Positions 41,914 to 50,669 of a stretch of DNA of 64,000 nucleotides are shown here, piece after piece. Positions within the stretch are counted from its first letter, which is position 1. Each line of letters begins with the position of its first letter. The stretch comes from a virus. Position numbers and translations under genes: made by a program. The DNA is taken from positions 1-64,000 of IMG/VR virus record IMGVR_UViG_3300026209_000002; one strand, 5' to 3'. A model generated the notes under the pieces. The model saw nothing but the letters and a program-made list of their open reading frames with translations. It was not told where the DNA came from and did no database searches.

Positions 41914-41947
41914 ATAAAACAATTTTAATTAATTTAGGAGTTATAAC

Positions 41948-42274
41948 ATGCCCGAAAAAGAAAAAACAACTGAAATAGTAGAAGAAACAAAAACAGAATA
42001 CTCTGGTGGAGTAAAGTTAGCACAAGAAGAACTTGATGCAGTAAAACAATTACAACAAAAGTATACTGATGTCATATTACGGATTGGTCAGAACAGCTTA
42101 CAGATGAATTCAGTTGAATCTACACTTGATGAGTTAAAAGAAAACCGTGAAGCTTTGACTCAAGAACATCAAGCATTACAAAAAAATGAACAAGAAGTTG
42201 TTAAAAGTCTTACGGACAAATACGGAAATGGAAATTTAGACGTAGATAGTGGTATTTTTACACCAAATGAGTGA
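41948..42274 (+). CDS. Small coiled-coil protein before the sheath gene
   Basis: A 108-aa acidic protein with a long heptad-like helix (VKLAQEELDAVKQLQQKY, then MNSVESTLDELKENREALTQ) and a conserved-looking end SLTDKYGNGNLDVDSGIF. Similar small coiled-coil proteins occur in marine T4-like phages near structural genes; the end pattern LTxKYGxGxLD seems conserved. It has its own candidate promoter and a strong SD, and a second promoter element separates it from the sheath gene. Possibly a chaperone or minor structural protein. Confidence 0.6.
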   Translation: MPEKEKTTEIVEETKTEYSGGVKLAQEELDAVKQLQQKYTDVILRIGQNSLQMNSVESTLDELKENREALTQEHQALQKNEQEVVKSLTDKYGNGNLDVDSGIFTPNE

Positions 42275-42292
42275 TTTTGGGGTTTTTACTTT

Positions 42293-42300
42293 ATATTTAT
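42293..42300 (+). promoter_or_regulatory. ATATTTAT element (candidate late promoter) before the sheath gene
   Basis: TTATATTTATATTTAAC lies 61 nt before ATG 42354; SD TTAGGAG follows. Confidence 0.48.
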
Positions 42301-42353
42301 ATTTAACAAAATTTCGTATATAATACATTTAACAATCATTTAGGAGAAATTCA

Positions 42354-44786
42354 ATGGCCGAAAGAATAGTCAGTCCTGGTGTCTTTACCCAGGAAACAGA
42401 CCTTTCGTTTCTCCCACAAGGAATATCAAACATTGGCGCAGGTGTCATAGGAGCTACACAAAAAGGACCAGCTTTCGTACCTACCATTGTTCAAAATTTT
42501 CAAGAATTTGAAGAAAAATTCGGTGGGTTAACGAAGACCACTTATGTTCCTTATGCTGTACAAGAATATCTTGGTTCTGCATCTACCGTCACGATAGTTC
42601 GTGTTTTAAATACAGGTGGATATAAAGCAGATTCAGTACATGTACAAGCATCAGGTAGTTCAAGTGGATGGAAAACCGTTTTCACTTTGTCAAATACATC
42701 TTTAGCGTCTACATCAGACATATCAAAGACTGAAGTTGGATTTTCAAACGATAGCGGTTCATTCGTGATTCGTGTTAGTGGTTCTAATGGACTTTTACAA
42801 TCCATTTCCGCTTCATTAGATACTGGTTCTGCATATTATGTAGATAAAGTTATCACAAAAGATCCTACAAGTGCAACAGATTATGTTTACTTGTATAAAC
42901 AATTTAAAAATACAGCACACGCTCTATCCTCTGATTGGATGGAACTAACCATAACAGGTAGTGCATCATCTTCCGCAGGATTAGATTTTTCAGGTGGTTC
43001 AAATGGTGCTTACACTGCACAGTTTAATAGTGTTGGTGTAGCCTCAACTTGGGGTGGTAATGTAGATTACTCAACAGCTCGTACACCTTATATTATTGAT
43101 CAAGGTGATACAGCAACAAGTGCTCAGAAAAACTTATTCCGTTTCTACACACTAAGTCATGGAACAGATGCAAATACAGATGTAACAGTTTGTATCTTGA
43201 ACATTAAAGCTGCTGGTTCAATACCAGGTAGTGATTATGGTGAATTTAGTGTACAGGTTCGGAATTATAATCCAGACAATGCCGACAACAATCAATTATT
43301 AGAACAATTTGATAATTGTAATTTTGACCCAGCATCATCTAACTACTTCGCTAAGAGAATTGGTGATAGACATGTTGTTATTGATGCTAATGGTAAATTG
43401 ACTTGGCATGGGGATTATGCTAACAATTCATCTTATATTCGTGTAGGTGACTACTCAACAATAGAAACATTTTCTACCAATGTAGTACCTTATGGATATA
43501 ATAAGATGGTTAATCCAGTTCCAGGAACTAATATACCAACTGCTTCTATTAACACACAACAAATTAATAATCTAGGTGATTATGATTCTAATATGTTTTA
43601 TGGGTTTGATACAGATAGTAAAGACGCACAAGCATACTTATCACCAGTTTGGAGTTCAGCAGGTAATGGTGACAATTCTGTATTCTCATTAGCTAATATG
43701 TATGGACATACAGATGTAGGTACATCTTTAAATGTTGATACTTATTCAGATGGTTCAGAATTAGTAACATTAGCTTTATCAGATATAGGACAACGTAAGT
43801 TTAGAGTAGGTTTCCAATGGGGATTTGATGGTGGAAACCCACAAACCAAAGCAAAAACTGGTAATGATATCAGTTCAACGAACACACAAGGTTTTGATTG
43901 TGGTTCATCAAATGCGACTGGTTCAAAAGCTTATAAACGAGCAATTAATGCTTTAAGTAACCCTGATGAATGGGATATTAATTTATTAATGATTCCAGGT
44001 GTGATACACGCTTCTTCAGGTACTACAATGCATAATGCGGTAACGAATCACGCGATAACTAAGATGGAAGCTCGAGCTGATGCGTTTTATATAATGGATG
44101 GATTTGCTTGGTCAGATAGTATAACAAATGCTACAGATGGTATTAGTTCTTTAGATACCAACTATGCAGGTGTATATTATCCTTGGGTAAAAATTATGGA
44201 TACATCTACTAACAGACCAATGTGGGTGCCACCTTCAGTAGTGTTAGGTGGAGTATTTGCGTTCAATGATAGAGTTGGACAAGAATGGTTCGCACCAGCT
44301 GGTCTTAATAGAGGTGGTCTAACTTCTGTTACAGAAGCTAAATCAAGATTAACACATGCAGAGAGAGATAAACTCTATGAAAATAGAGTTAATCCAATCG
44401 CAACATTCCCAGGTCAAGGTGTAACGGTATTTGGACAGAAAACACTTCAGTCTAAACCATCAGCACTTGATAGGATTAATGTTCGTAGATTATTGATTAA
44501 CTTGAAGAAGTATATTGCTTCTACATCTCGTTTCTTAGTATTTGAACAAAATACTACACAAACAAGAAATAGATTTTTGAACACGGTTAATCCGTATCTT
44601 GAATCAGTACAAGCAAATAGTGGTTTGAATGCGTTTAGAGTCGTAATGGATGATACTAACAACACACCAGATGTTGTTGATAGAAATCGTCTTGTTGGAC
44701 AAATATTCATTCAACCTACAAGAACAGCAGAGTTTATTGTTCTTGACTTTGTAGTGTTACCTACGGGAGCAGCGTTCCCTGAATAA
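42354..44786 (+). CDS. gp18: Tail sheath protein (gp18-like)
   Basis: An 810-aa contractile sheath subunit. The start RIVSPGVFTQETDLSFLPQGISNIGAGVIG is the N-terminal signature of T4-like sheath proteins. Another conserved region is TVFGQKTLQSKPSALDRINV followed by RRLLINLKKYIASTSRFLVFEQNT and the end VVLPTGAAFPE. T4 gp18 has 659 aa; the extra length here lies in the central, surface-exposed part (about residues 80-500), which is the variable region in other phages. It assembles around the tube and contracts at infection. Strong SD, a promoter element upstream and an intrinsic terminator downstream indicate high expression. Confidence 0.95.
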   Translation: MAERIVSPGVFTQETDLSFLPQGISNIGAGVIGATQKGPAFVPTIVQNFQEFEEKFGGLTKTTYVPYAVQEYLGSASTVTIVRVLNTGGYKADSVHVQASGSSSGWKTVFTLSNTSLASTSDISKTEVGFSNDSGSFVIRVSGSNGLLQSISASLDTGSAYYVDKVITKDPTSATDYVYLYKQFKNTAHALSSDWMELTITGSASSSAGLDFSGGSNGAYTAQFNSVGVASTWGGNVDYSTARTPYIIDQGDTATSAQKNLFRFYTLSHGTDANTDVTVCILNIKAAGSIPGSDYGEFSVQVRNYNPDNADNNQLLEQFDNCNFDPASSNYFAKRIGDRHVVIDANGKLTWHGDYANNSSYIRVGDYSTIETFSTNVVPYGYNKMVNPVPGTNIPTASINTQQINNLGDYDSNMFYGFDTDSKDAQAYLSPVWSSAGNGDNSVFSLANMYGHTDVGTSLNVDTYSDGSELVTLALSDIGQRKFRVGFQWGFDGGNPQTKAKTGNDISSTNTQGFDCGSSNATGSKAYKRAINALSNPDEWDINLLMIPGVIHASSGTTMHNAVTNHAITKMEARADAFYIMDGFAWSDSITNATDGISSLDTNYAGVYYPWVKIMDTSTNRPMWVPPSVVLGGVFAFNDRVGQEWFAPAGLNRGGLTSVTEAKSRLTHAERDKLYENRVNPIATFPGQGVTVFGQKTLQSKPSALDRINVRRLLINLKKYIASTSRFLVFEQNTTQTRNRFLNTVNPYLESVQANSGLNAFRVVMDDTNNTPDVVDRNRLVGQIFIQPTRTAEFIVLDFVVLPTGAAFPE

Positions 44787-44818
44787 GTTTGACTTATAAC
44801 AAACAGTAACGTATAATG

Positions 44819-44847
44819 AAAAGCCCCAATTTCGGTTGGGGTTTTTT
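44819..44847 (+). terminator. Intrinsic terminator after the sheath gene
   Basis: AAGCCCCAA (44821-44829), loop TTTCGG, TTGGGG then TTTTTT. Same loop sequence as the capsid terminator. The remaining gap to 44962 holds A/T-rich sequence and the promoter element at 44919. Confidence 0.93.
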
Positions 44848-44918
44848 GTTTTTATAAAAACTTCAAAAAAACTTCAAAGAAATGTGATGATTAATGTATT
44901 GTTTTTTCATACATCATT

Positions 44919-44926
44919 ATATTTAT
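44919..44926 (+). promoter_or_regulatory. ATATTTAT element (candidate late promoter) before the tube gene
   Basis: TTATATTTATATG 44 nt before ATG 44963, downstream of the sheath terminator, so the tube gene must have its own start of transcription; SD AAGGAG. Confidence 0.55.
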
Positions 44927-44962
44927 ATGTGAAGAAAAATTTATCCAACAAGGAGATAGTAA

Positions 44963-45454
44963 ATGCCCGAATTAATTGATGCAAATGAAATTATGTTCAC
45001 TCCGTTTGAACCGAAGACTAAGAATCGGTTTATTATGTATATAGAGGGAATACCAGCGTATCTTGTTAAGACAGCTAATAGACCTCAAATTACATTTGAA
45101 GAAATCGTTCTTGATCACATGAATGTTAAACGATATGTTAAGGGTAAAGGTGAATGGCAACCATTGGCTACTACTCTATATGACCCAATTGTACCGTCAG
45201 CTGCACAGTCAGTTATGGAATGGGTAAGATTATCTCACGAATCAGTTACAGGTCGTGATGGATATACCGATTTTTATAAAAAAGATGTAACATTTAATTT
45301 ATTAGGGCCTGTTGGTGATGTTGTAGAAGAATGGACATTAAAGGGAGCTTGGGCACAAGATGTCAACTTTAATGATGTGGATTTCTCCAATAGTACAGAC
45401 CCAGTAGATATCGAGTTAACACTTCGATACGATTACGCAATATTACAATTCTAA
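44963..45454 (+). CDS. gp19: Tail tube protein (gp19-like)
   Basis: A 163-aa protein, the same length as T4 gp19. FEPKTKNRFIMYIEGIPAYLVKTANRP is the hallmark N-terminal strand-turn-strand of the T4-type tube family; VKRYVKGKGEWQPLATTLYDP and the C-terminal DPVDIELTLRYDYAIL are also typical. It polymerises into the inner tail tube, through which DNA passes. It follows the sheath gene, as in T4, but the sheath-tube pair is here far from the terminase and portal genes. Confidence 0.95.
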   Translation: MPELIDANEIMFTPFEPKTKNRFIMYIEGIPAYLVKTANRPQITFEEIVLDHMNVKRYVKGKGEWQPLATTLYDPIVPSAAQSVMEWVRLSHESVTGRDGYTDFYKKDVTFNLLGPVGDVVEEWTLKGAWAQDVNFNDVDFSNSTDPVDIELTLRYDYAILQF

Positions 45455-45469
45455 CAATAGGAGTTAAAA

Positions 45470-45622
45470 ATGAGTGAATGGATAGCAGCAAATTGGGAAT
45501 ATGTTTTAGTAGTTATTTACGCTTTAGAAAAAATCGTAAAAATGACGCCTACTAAATATGACGATATCTTATTTGATATGTTACTTAAACCAATCAAAGA
45601 GAAATTCTCACCCAAAAAGTAA
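45470..45622 (+). CDS. 50-aa membrane protein, holin-like or tail-associated
   Basis: A short gene starting at ATG 45470 after AATAGGAG. The product has a hydrophobic segment (NWEYVLVVIYALEKIVKM, about residues 8-25) and a charged C-terminal tail ending KEKFSPKK, with MTPTKYDDILFDM between. One predicted membrane helix and a basic end are compatible with a small holin or pinholin, which the window otherwise lacks, but its place between tube and gp26 genes is more like a small structural or membrane-docking protein. Similar short proteins are common in T4-like marine phages. Function not proven. Confidence 0.6.
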   Translation: MSEWIAANWEYVLVVIYALEKIVKMTPTKYDDILFDMLLKPIKEKFSPKK

Positions 45623-45668
45623 ACACAACGAGGACATAAAAAAATTTGAAGATAGATTTTTTTCGGTT

Positions 45669-45676
45669 ATATTTAT
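45669..45676 (+). promoter_or_regulatory. ATATTTAT element (candidate late promoter) before the gp26-like gene
   Basis: TTATATTTATAAA 44 nt before ATG 45713, with AAGGAG in the leader. Confidence 0.45.
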
Positions 45677-45712
45677 AAAAAAGTTATAGTTTTTCATTAA
45701 GGAGAATATTAA

Positions 45713-46471
45713 ATGCCTGAGACTACAAAGTTTCCTACGGAAGTCATAGACTTACCGTCAAGAGGACGCTTTTACAACAAAGATAATCCATTGTCTAATG
45801 GACAAGTGGAATTAAAATACATGACAGCTAAAGAAGAAGATATTTTAACTTCTGAGACATTAATTAAGAAAGGTATCGTAGTAGATTACCTATTAAGAGA
45901 ATTAATTGTTGATAAAAAAGTTAAATTAGATGAAATGTTACTTGGTGATAAGAATGCAATATTGATATCAGCAAGAATATTAGCTTATGGTAAACAGTAT
46001 AAATTTCAAGGGACAAATTCTAACGAAGAGATGGAAGAATTTGAAGTAGATTTGTCTAAGATTGAAGAAGTGGACATAGATTATGATTCATTTACAATTG
46101 ATGAAAATGGTGAGGTGGAATATAAATTACCACAAACCGAAAGAGTTATTAAATTTAGAGTAATGACATCTGGACAAATGGACAAAGTTGATGCGGAGAC
46201 AAAAGCATTACAAAAGGTTTCAGAAATAGATAGAACATTGACTACAAGATTAAAAAGTCAAATTACAGAAGTTGATGGTAATCGTGAAAGAAAAGTTATA
46301 AATAACTTTGTTGATAACGAATTATTTTCTATTGATAGTTTATCTCTAAGAGCGTATATAATGTCAGTAACCCCAGACTTGGAAATGATCGTGAAGGTGA
46401 CGGACAAATACGGAGAGGAGATAGACGCGGCAGTACCATTAACTGCCGAGTTTTTTTGGCCTTCCTCGTGA
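45713..46471 (+). CDS. gp26: Baseplate hub assembly protein (gp26-like, T4_baseplate family)
   Basis: A 252-aa protein. The T4_baseplate (PF12322-type) pattern is visible: IDLPSRGRFY near residue 13, LKYMTAKEEDILTSETLI, VDYLLRELIVDKK, and AILISARILAYGKQYKF. C-terminally, LTTRLKSQITEVDGNRE is followed by SLRAYIMSVTPDLEM. Such proteins act as hub assembly or tail chaperones. The last codons contain a run of seven T (46451-46457), and an overlapping frame carries on for about 65 codons, so the stop at 46469-46471 may be bypassed by a frameshift. Confidence 0.78.
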   Translation: MPETTKFPTEVIDLPSRGRFYNKDNPLSNGQVELKYMTAKEEDILTSETLIKKGIVVDYLLRELIVDKKVKLDEMLLGDKNAILISARILAYGKQYKFQGTNSNEEMEEFEVDLSKIEEVDIDYDSFTIDENGEVEYKLPQTERVIKFRVMTSGQMDKVDAETKALQKVSEIDRTLTTRLKSQITEVDGNRERKVINNFVDNELFSIDSLSLRAYIMSVTPDLEMIVKVTDKYGEEIDAAVPLTAEFFWPSS

Positions 46472-46661
46472 GTATCGTGCAGAGTTACACGAACAAATAT
46501 TTCAATTAATATTCCACTCTAAAGGTGGATTTACCTACAAACAAGCTTATAATTTACCAGTTTATCTACGTCGTTGGTATTTAAAACGATTGATAAAAGC
46601 ATATGAAGATGAGGCTAAAGAGTTTGAGAAGGCTCGTCATAATGTCTTAAAAAATAGATAA
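46443..46661 (+). CDS. gp51-like/tail-chaperone C-terminal frame without its own start codon (candidate +1 frameshift product)
   Basis: This frame is open from the codon after TAA at 46440-46442 to the stop at 46659-46661, and encodes FFGLPREYRAELHEQIFQ, then FHSKGGFTYKQAYNLPVYL and RRWYLKRLIKAYEDEAKEF. The pattern GGF-x(4)-AYNLPVYLRRWYLK is like the gp51 or lambda-T type proteins encoded after the gp26-type gene. It has no ATG, GTG or early TTG start; the only codon options are CTG 46443 or a frameshift. The 7-T run in GAG TTT TTT TGG lies exactly where the two frames meet. A +1 (or -2) slip would produce a gp26-gp51 fusion of about 320 aa. Confidence 0.65.
   Translation: MPSFFGLPREYRAELHEQIFQLIFHSKGGFTYKQAYNLPVYLRRWYLKRLIKAYEDEAKEFEKARHNVLKNR
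46451..46457 (+). other. Seven-T slippery run, candidate programmed frameshift site
   Basis: TTTTTTT in the frame GAG-TTT-TTT-TGG at the end of the gp26-like gene. The +1 frame after it reads GGC-CTT-CCT-CGT-GAG (GLPRE). A -1 slip would lead to a short frame that stops at about 46512, so +1/-2 is the useful direction. Confidence 0.5.
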
Positions 46662-46665
46662 TCTG

Positions 46666-46673
46666 ATATTTAT
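46666..46673 (+). promoter_or_regulatory. ATATTTAT element (candidate late promoter) before 46691
   Basis: GATATTTAT 25 nt before ATG 46691; only a weak SD-like TGGA separates them. Confidence 0.4.
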
Positions 46674-46690
46674 TTAAAACTGGAATTTAT

Positions 46691-46951
46691 ATGTCTAAAA
46701 TCAAAATAAAAAACGAACATTTAATAGCTGAGTTTCTCGGAAGTATTATTGCTGCCCTAACAAGTGGTAGAGCTGATAAGGTTGCAAAAGCACTTGGTAA
46801 TAGTCCATCTGCAAAAAAAATAGCCAATGATATAAAGAGAGATAGAGAAAAGAATCAAAAGATGCTACAAAAAACGTTCAAAGATGATCCAGAGTTAGCA
46901 AAACGAGTTAAAGCACGGATGAAAAAACTTGGATTAAAGACAATCTCGTAA
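46691..46951 (+). CDS. Small basic helical protein between gp26/51 and tape measure
   Basis: An 86-aa basic protein. AEFLGSIIAALTSGRADKVAKAL suggests an amphipathic N-terminal helix, followed by a helical Lys/Arg-rich part (ANDIKRDREKNQKMLQKTF). No family recognised with certainty; a similar protein occurs in other T4-like marine phages as a small unknown product. Its position suggests a tail-assembly accessory role. The 65-bp gap after it contains a 7-bp A/T-rich inverted repeat (ATTGTTA 46973-46979, TAACAAT 46996-47002). Confidence 0.5.
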   Translation: MSKIKIKNEHLIAEFLGSIIAALTSGRADKVAKALGNSPSAKKIANDIKRDREKNQKMLQKTFKDDPELAKRVKARMKKLGLKTIS

Positions 46952-47016
46952 AGACATTGATTTTAAAATATAATTGTTACAACTTAATTCAAATATAACA
47001 ATATTGAAAGTCTTAT

Positions 47017-48474
47017 ATGGCAAAACAACTGACTCCAGAAGCGGTCGAAAAATTAGCAGGTAAGTTTGAAAAACTAGGAAACCTTAGTGAAAACGTATTG
47101 ATTGCGTTTGACAAATTAGATGGTAGTATACAAAAAGGTGAAGAATCCGCCGATAAGTTTAATAAAGCTATAAATTTAGCTAAAGATGCGGCTGAACAAA
47201 CCGCAAAGAACGCTAACAATATGGGTAAGAGTTCATTTAAGGGTGTTGACTGGAAACAAGTAGAAAAAGCCATGAAAGCAGCCGTAGAATCAAATGAGAT
47301 GAGTAAAGATGATTATAAACTTAAAAAGAAAAACTTGGATGCTATAAAGAAAGAGGGTAAACATTATGAAGCTGCTAATGATATGGCTGGTAATATATCT
47401 TCAGGTTTTGACTCGGCGAGAGATAATGTTCAAGGAATGGTTGGTAAAATACCAGGTGTAGGGAAGAAATGGTCAGCAAGTGTTGGTAAAGCGTTTGATG
47501 CAAAGAAGAATAAAGCATTATCTTCCTTTACTAACAAGGTTCTTTCTGGTGGAAAATCTTTTGCAAAGATTTTGAAATTCTCAAAAGCGTTAGCAGGTCC
47601 ATTAGCAGTAGCTGGTGGTTTTGTTGTATCTATGGCGTTAAATATTCATAAGTTCGCTACTAATACTGGTTTATCTTATGCTCAAACGGTCAAGTTAGGG
47701 TCAGCTTTAGCTGTTAATGAAAAAGCAGTAACTGCTATGACTAAAGAGTTTGGTAATATTAATGAGGTTACGACAGGATTAGCCGTACAGATGAAACGGA
47801 TGAGTTTACAGTTTTCAATATCTGAAGAAAATGCTGCAGCAATCCTTCGTGTTCAAAAAGCAGTTAGTGGAGCGACTAACGAACAATTATTAAATATGCA
47901 AATGGCGACAGCTCAATTAGCAAGACAAAGAGGTGTAGCACCTGCTGATGTATTTGCTGATATCGCTGGAAGTACAGAAGCATTTGCAAAATTCTCAGCT
48001 GATGGTGGTAAGAATGTTATGGCAGCAGCAGTATCTGCTAAATCTTTAGGTCTTAATTTATCTACGGTACAAAAGGTAGCTGAAGGATTATTAGATATTG
48101 AAGGTTCAATTAGTAAACAGATGGAAGCTTCAGTATTGATTGGTAGAGAGTTGAATCTTGATAAAGCAAGACAATTAGCTTTAAGTGGTGATTTAGAAGG
48201 AGTATTGAGAGAGGTTAAGAACCAAGTTGGTGGAGAAGCTGAATTCAATAGAATGAATGTCATACAGAGACAGAAGTTAGCTGAAGCAGTAGGATTATCC
48301 ACATCAGAATTAGCAAGATTGACAACAACTCAAGCAAACACAATGGCTGGAGCCGCTGCCGCAAGTGGAGCCGCTATTGGTGAAGGAGCTAAAGCTCAAA
48401 TTGAGGCTACACACGAACTTGCAACTGTAACAGAAAAAGGTTTTAAGAATACAGTTGATGCAATTAAGGAATAA
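47017..48474 (+). CDS. Tape measure/tail length protein (gp29-like)
   Basis: A 485-aa, mainly helical protein. An N-terminal coiled coil (LAGKFEKLGNLSENVLIAFDKL) leads to a hydrophobic stretch (GPLAVAGGFVVSMALNIHKF, about 196-215) and an Ala-rich region (GLDxEGSISKQMEASVLIGRELNLDKAR-like: LLDIEGSISKQMEASVLIGR). This last pattern is frequent in myovirus tape-measure proteins. Position after gp26/gp51 and before baseplate genes matches T4 gene 29. It would set tail length and may insert in the membrane at infection. The length is modest relative to T4 gp29 (590 aa). Confidence 0.6.
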   Translation: MAKQLTPEAVEKLAGKFEKLGNLSENVLIAFDKLDGSIQKGEESADKFNKAINLAKDAAEQTAKNANNMGKSSFKGVDWKQVEKAMKAAVESNEMSKDDYKLKKKNLDAIKKEGKHYEAANDMAGNISSGFDSARDNVQGMVGKIPGVGKKWSASVGKAFDAKKNKALSSFTNKVLSGGKSFAKILKFSKALAGPLAVAGGFVVSMALNIHKFATNTGLSYAQTVKLGSALAVNEKAVTAMTKEFGNINEVTTGLAVQMKRMSLQFSISEENAAAILRVQKAVSGATNEQLLNMQMATAQLARQRGVAPADVFADIAGSTEAFAKFSADGGKNVMAAAVSAKSLGLNLSTVQKVAEGLLDIEGSISKQMEASVLIGRELNLDKARQLALSGDLEGVLREVKNQVGGEAEFNRMNVIQRQKLAEAVGLSTSELARLTTTQANTMAGAAAASGAAIGEGAKAQIEATHELATVTEKGFKNTVDAIKE

Positions 48475-50357
48475 TGATGGGATTAAAAGATTTTAACATA
48501 CCAAAATTAAAAGAGTTCAGTCAAGTATTAAAGGATAAATCTACTTTAAGAAAAGAAGTTAAGTCTACTACGACTTATGATGTAAATACAGTAAGATATA
48601 CTTCTAAAGACAATGGAGTAGTTGAATCAGAACTTAAAAGAAAATTTACCAAACCTGAAATGAATGAACAAAAATTTAAATTTGACAATTTTTATCAATT
48701 CAGAACACCTTCACAAATTAGATTAGAATCTGGAGTAGAGGGAATGCATCCATTAATTTATCGTGATTTGATGGATATAGGTGAGAACATTAGATACTCA
48801 GGAACAAATAGATTTTCTAATGTTAAGAATACAATTGAATTTGTAAGAGGTGGAGTGGAAGGACTTCAAAATAGAATAAAAACCGATATTACACGGTTAA
48901 ATCTATTCCAACATTCTACTGACGCAGGAAAGTTACATTTAGGTAAACAATCAGTTTTACAATTATTAAATCCAAGAGAAGAAACAAGACTTATAAATCC
49001 ATTTTTTGCTCAAATAGGAGCATCTCGAATAGTTAAATTACCTAGATTTCTTAATGTATCTACCTTAACTGATTTATTCACAGGTGTAAAACAAACTCCT
49101 GGTATGTATGAAGTAATGGAAGGTTATGATAGGTTTAATCAAAATCCATTAACTCAAAAAGATTATAGAGGTAAAGATAATAAATTAGCTCAATGGACAA
49201 ATGAATCATTCAGAGGTAGTTCAGTAGAAGAACAGAAAAAACAAAGTAGTTGGGATAAATTAAACAATGCATTAGGTGACCCAGTAGGTCAAGTTAAAAA
49301 AGAAATTTTGAATACTGTTGGTGGAGTTTTAGGAATGAAGTTAACTCAACCCGATCCACCTACTCGGTATATAGATTCTGACAAATCACTTGGTAGTAAA
49401 GATAAACTTACTCAATATAAATCACGATTAAGTAAGGTTGATGATAAAAAATTAAAACCTGTATCTACTGATTATCAAGACCGTATAAATTCAAAAGCTT
49501 ACGAGAAAGGTGATGAAAAGTGGCAATCATCTATTAAGTCTAAAGAAGAAAAGTTACAAGGTAAACAAATTATAGATGATATGGGTCATCAAGGACAACT
49601 TGATAAAGGTAGTACTAAACTATCTGGTTATACTCAGAAGTCTATACATAGCAATAAGAAAGTAAAAGATACTTTAGGTGATAAGGTAAATTTATTTCCT
49701 TATGGTGAACCAGAAAATGGAAAAGCGGATTTACCTCAAGATTTAGTTAATCTTAGATTTAAAGATTTAGTTTCTAACAAATATATAGTTTTTAGAGCTA
49801 TAATGACAGGTATATCAGACAGTTTAGCTCCTGAGTGGAGTGGTCAACGATTTATTGGTAGAGCTGAAAATGTTTATACCTATACTGGTAATAATAGATT
49901 GGTTAATTTTTCTTTTACCATACATCCTAAATCTGAACAAGAATTACCTATATTATTAGAAAAGTTAAATGCATTGATAGGATTGACATATCCTGAATAT
50001 GAATCTCAGTCTCAAAGAATGATAGGTCCTTTTGCAGAGTTGACAATAGGTGATATGTATAAAGAGTTTCCTGGATTTTTTGAAAACTTTTCATATCAGA
50101 TTGAAGATACTGGATTATGGGAAACAGCACCTGGAATGCAATTTCCAAAATACATTACTGTAAGTTGTGGTTTCCGTTATGTTGGTAAAGTATTGAGTAA
50201 TAAGTATGGTAAACATATTGGTATTGATAATGATAGGGTATGGGAAAGTGGAACTAATCCAACTCAACCAATGGATTTTCAAGTAAATCCAAGGGCATAT
50301 CATCAGCAAGAATTAGTAACTGATATAGCAGGTGAAAAAATGACGGAGATATTCTAA
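48474..50357 (+). CDS. Baseplate/tail-tube initiator-like protein
   Basis: A 627-aa protein (ATG 48474 overlaps the upstream stop; ATG 48477 equally possible). The N-terminal 400 residues are charged, helical and unusual. The C-terminal 200 residues are beta-rich and resemble tail-tube initiation or junction proteins: LVNLRFKDLVSNKYIVFRAI, GRAENVYTYTGNNRLVNFSF, HPKSEQELPILLEKLNALIG and KYITVSCGFRYVGK. This pattern fits T4 gp48/gp54-type or gp19-derived tube-cap folds, but I am not sure which. It is followed by a gp53-like gene (1-nt overlap). The N-terminal half may be a separate linker or hub-binding part. Confidence 0.5.
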   Translation: MMGLKDFNIPKLKEFSQVLKDKSTLRKEVKSTTTYDVNTVRYTSKDNGVVESELKRKFTKPEMNEQKFKFDNFYQFRTPSQIRLESGVEGMHPLIYRDLMDIGENIRYSGTNRFSNVKNTIEFVRGGVEGLQNRIKTDITRLNLFQHSTDAGKLHLGKQSVLQLLNPREETRLINPFFAQIGASRIVKLPRFLNVSTLTDLFTGVKQTPGMYEVMEGYDRFNQNPLTQKDYRGKDNKLAQWTNESFRGSSVEEQKKQSSWDKLNNALGDPVGQVKKEILNTVGGVLGMKLTQPDPPTRYIDSDKSLGSKDKLTQYKSRLSKVDDKKLKPVSTDYQDRINSKAYEKGDEKWQSSIKSKEEKLQGKQIIDDMGHQGQLDKGSTKLSGYTQKSIHSNKKVKDTLGDKVNLFPYGEPENGKADLPQDLVNLRFKDLVSNKYIVFRAIMTGISDSLAPEWSGQRFIGRAENVYTYTGNNRLVNFSFTIHPKSEQELPILLEKLNALIGLTYPEYESQSQRMIGPFAELTIGDMYKEFPGFFENFSYQIEDTGLWETAPGMQFPKYITVSCGFRYVGKVLSNKYGKHIGIDNDRVWESGTNPTQPMDFQVNPRAYHQQELVTDIAGEKMTEIF

Positions 50358-50668
50358 TGCCTAAAACATCAAGATATCAATTTACCGACATTAAAAAGAA
50401 TTCTAAAGGAAAGAGTGTGTTTAAACCTACAATTTATCCTAAAATACCTTTAAAAGATGATGATATATTCATTTATCCTAAAGCTATGGAGAGATGTGAA
50501 CATATAGCTCATAGAGTTTATAATGACCCATCTTTATGGTGGATAATAGCACAAGCGAATAACATTCATGATGGTTCTATATATCTTAATTCAGAAAAAC
50601 AAGTAAGGATACCAAGTACTCCAGGTGAGATTTTAATTGAACTGAAAAAACTAAACGATTTGTTCTAA
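50357..50668 (+). CDS. gp53: Baseplate wedge protein (gp53-like, LysM-type)
   Basis: A 103-aa protein, shorter than T4 gp53 (196 aa). Signature residues are IAHRVYNDPSLWWIIAQANN and VRIPSTPGEIL, the LysM-like end typical of gp53 and similar baseplate subunits. It would connect wedges to the hub. Gene order (hub chaperone, tape measure, tube initiator, gp53-like) supports a baseplate role. Start overlaps the previous stop by 1 nt. Confidence 0.65.
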   Translation: MPKTSRYQFTDIKKNSKGKSVFKPTIYPKIPLKDDDIFIYPKAMERCEHIAHRVYNDPSLWWIIAQANNIHDGSIYLNSEKQVRIPSTPGEILIELKKLNDLF

Positions 50669-50669
50669 A

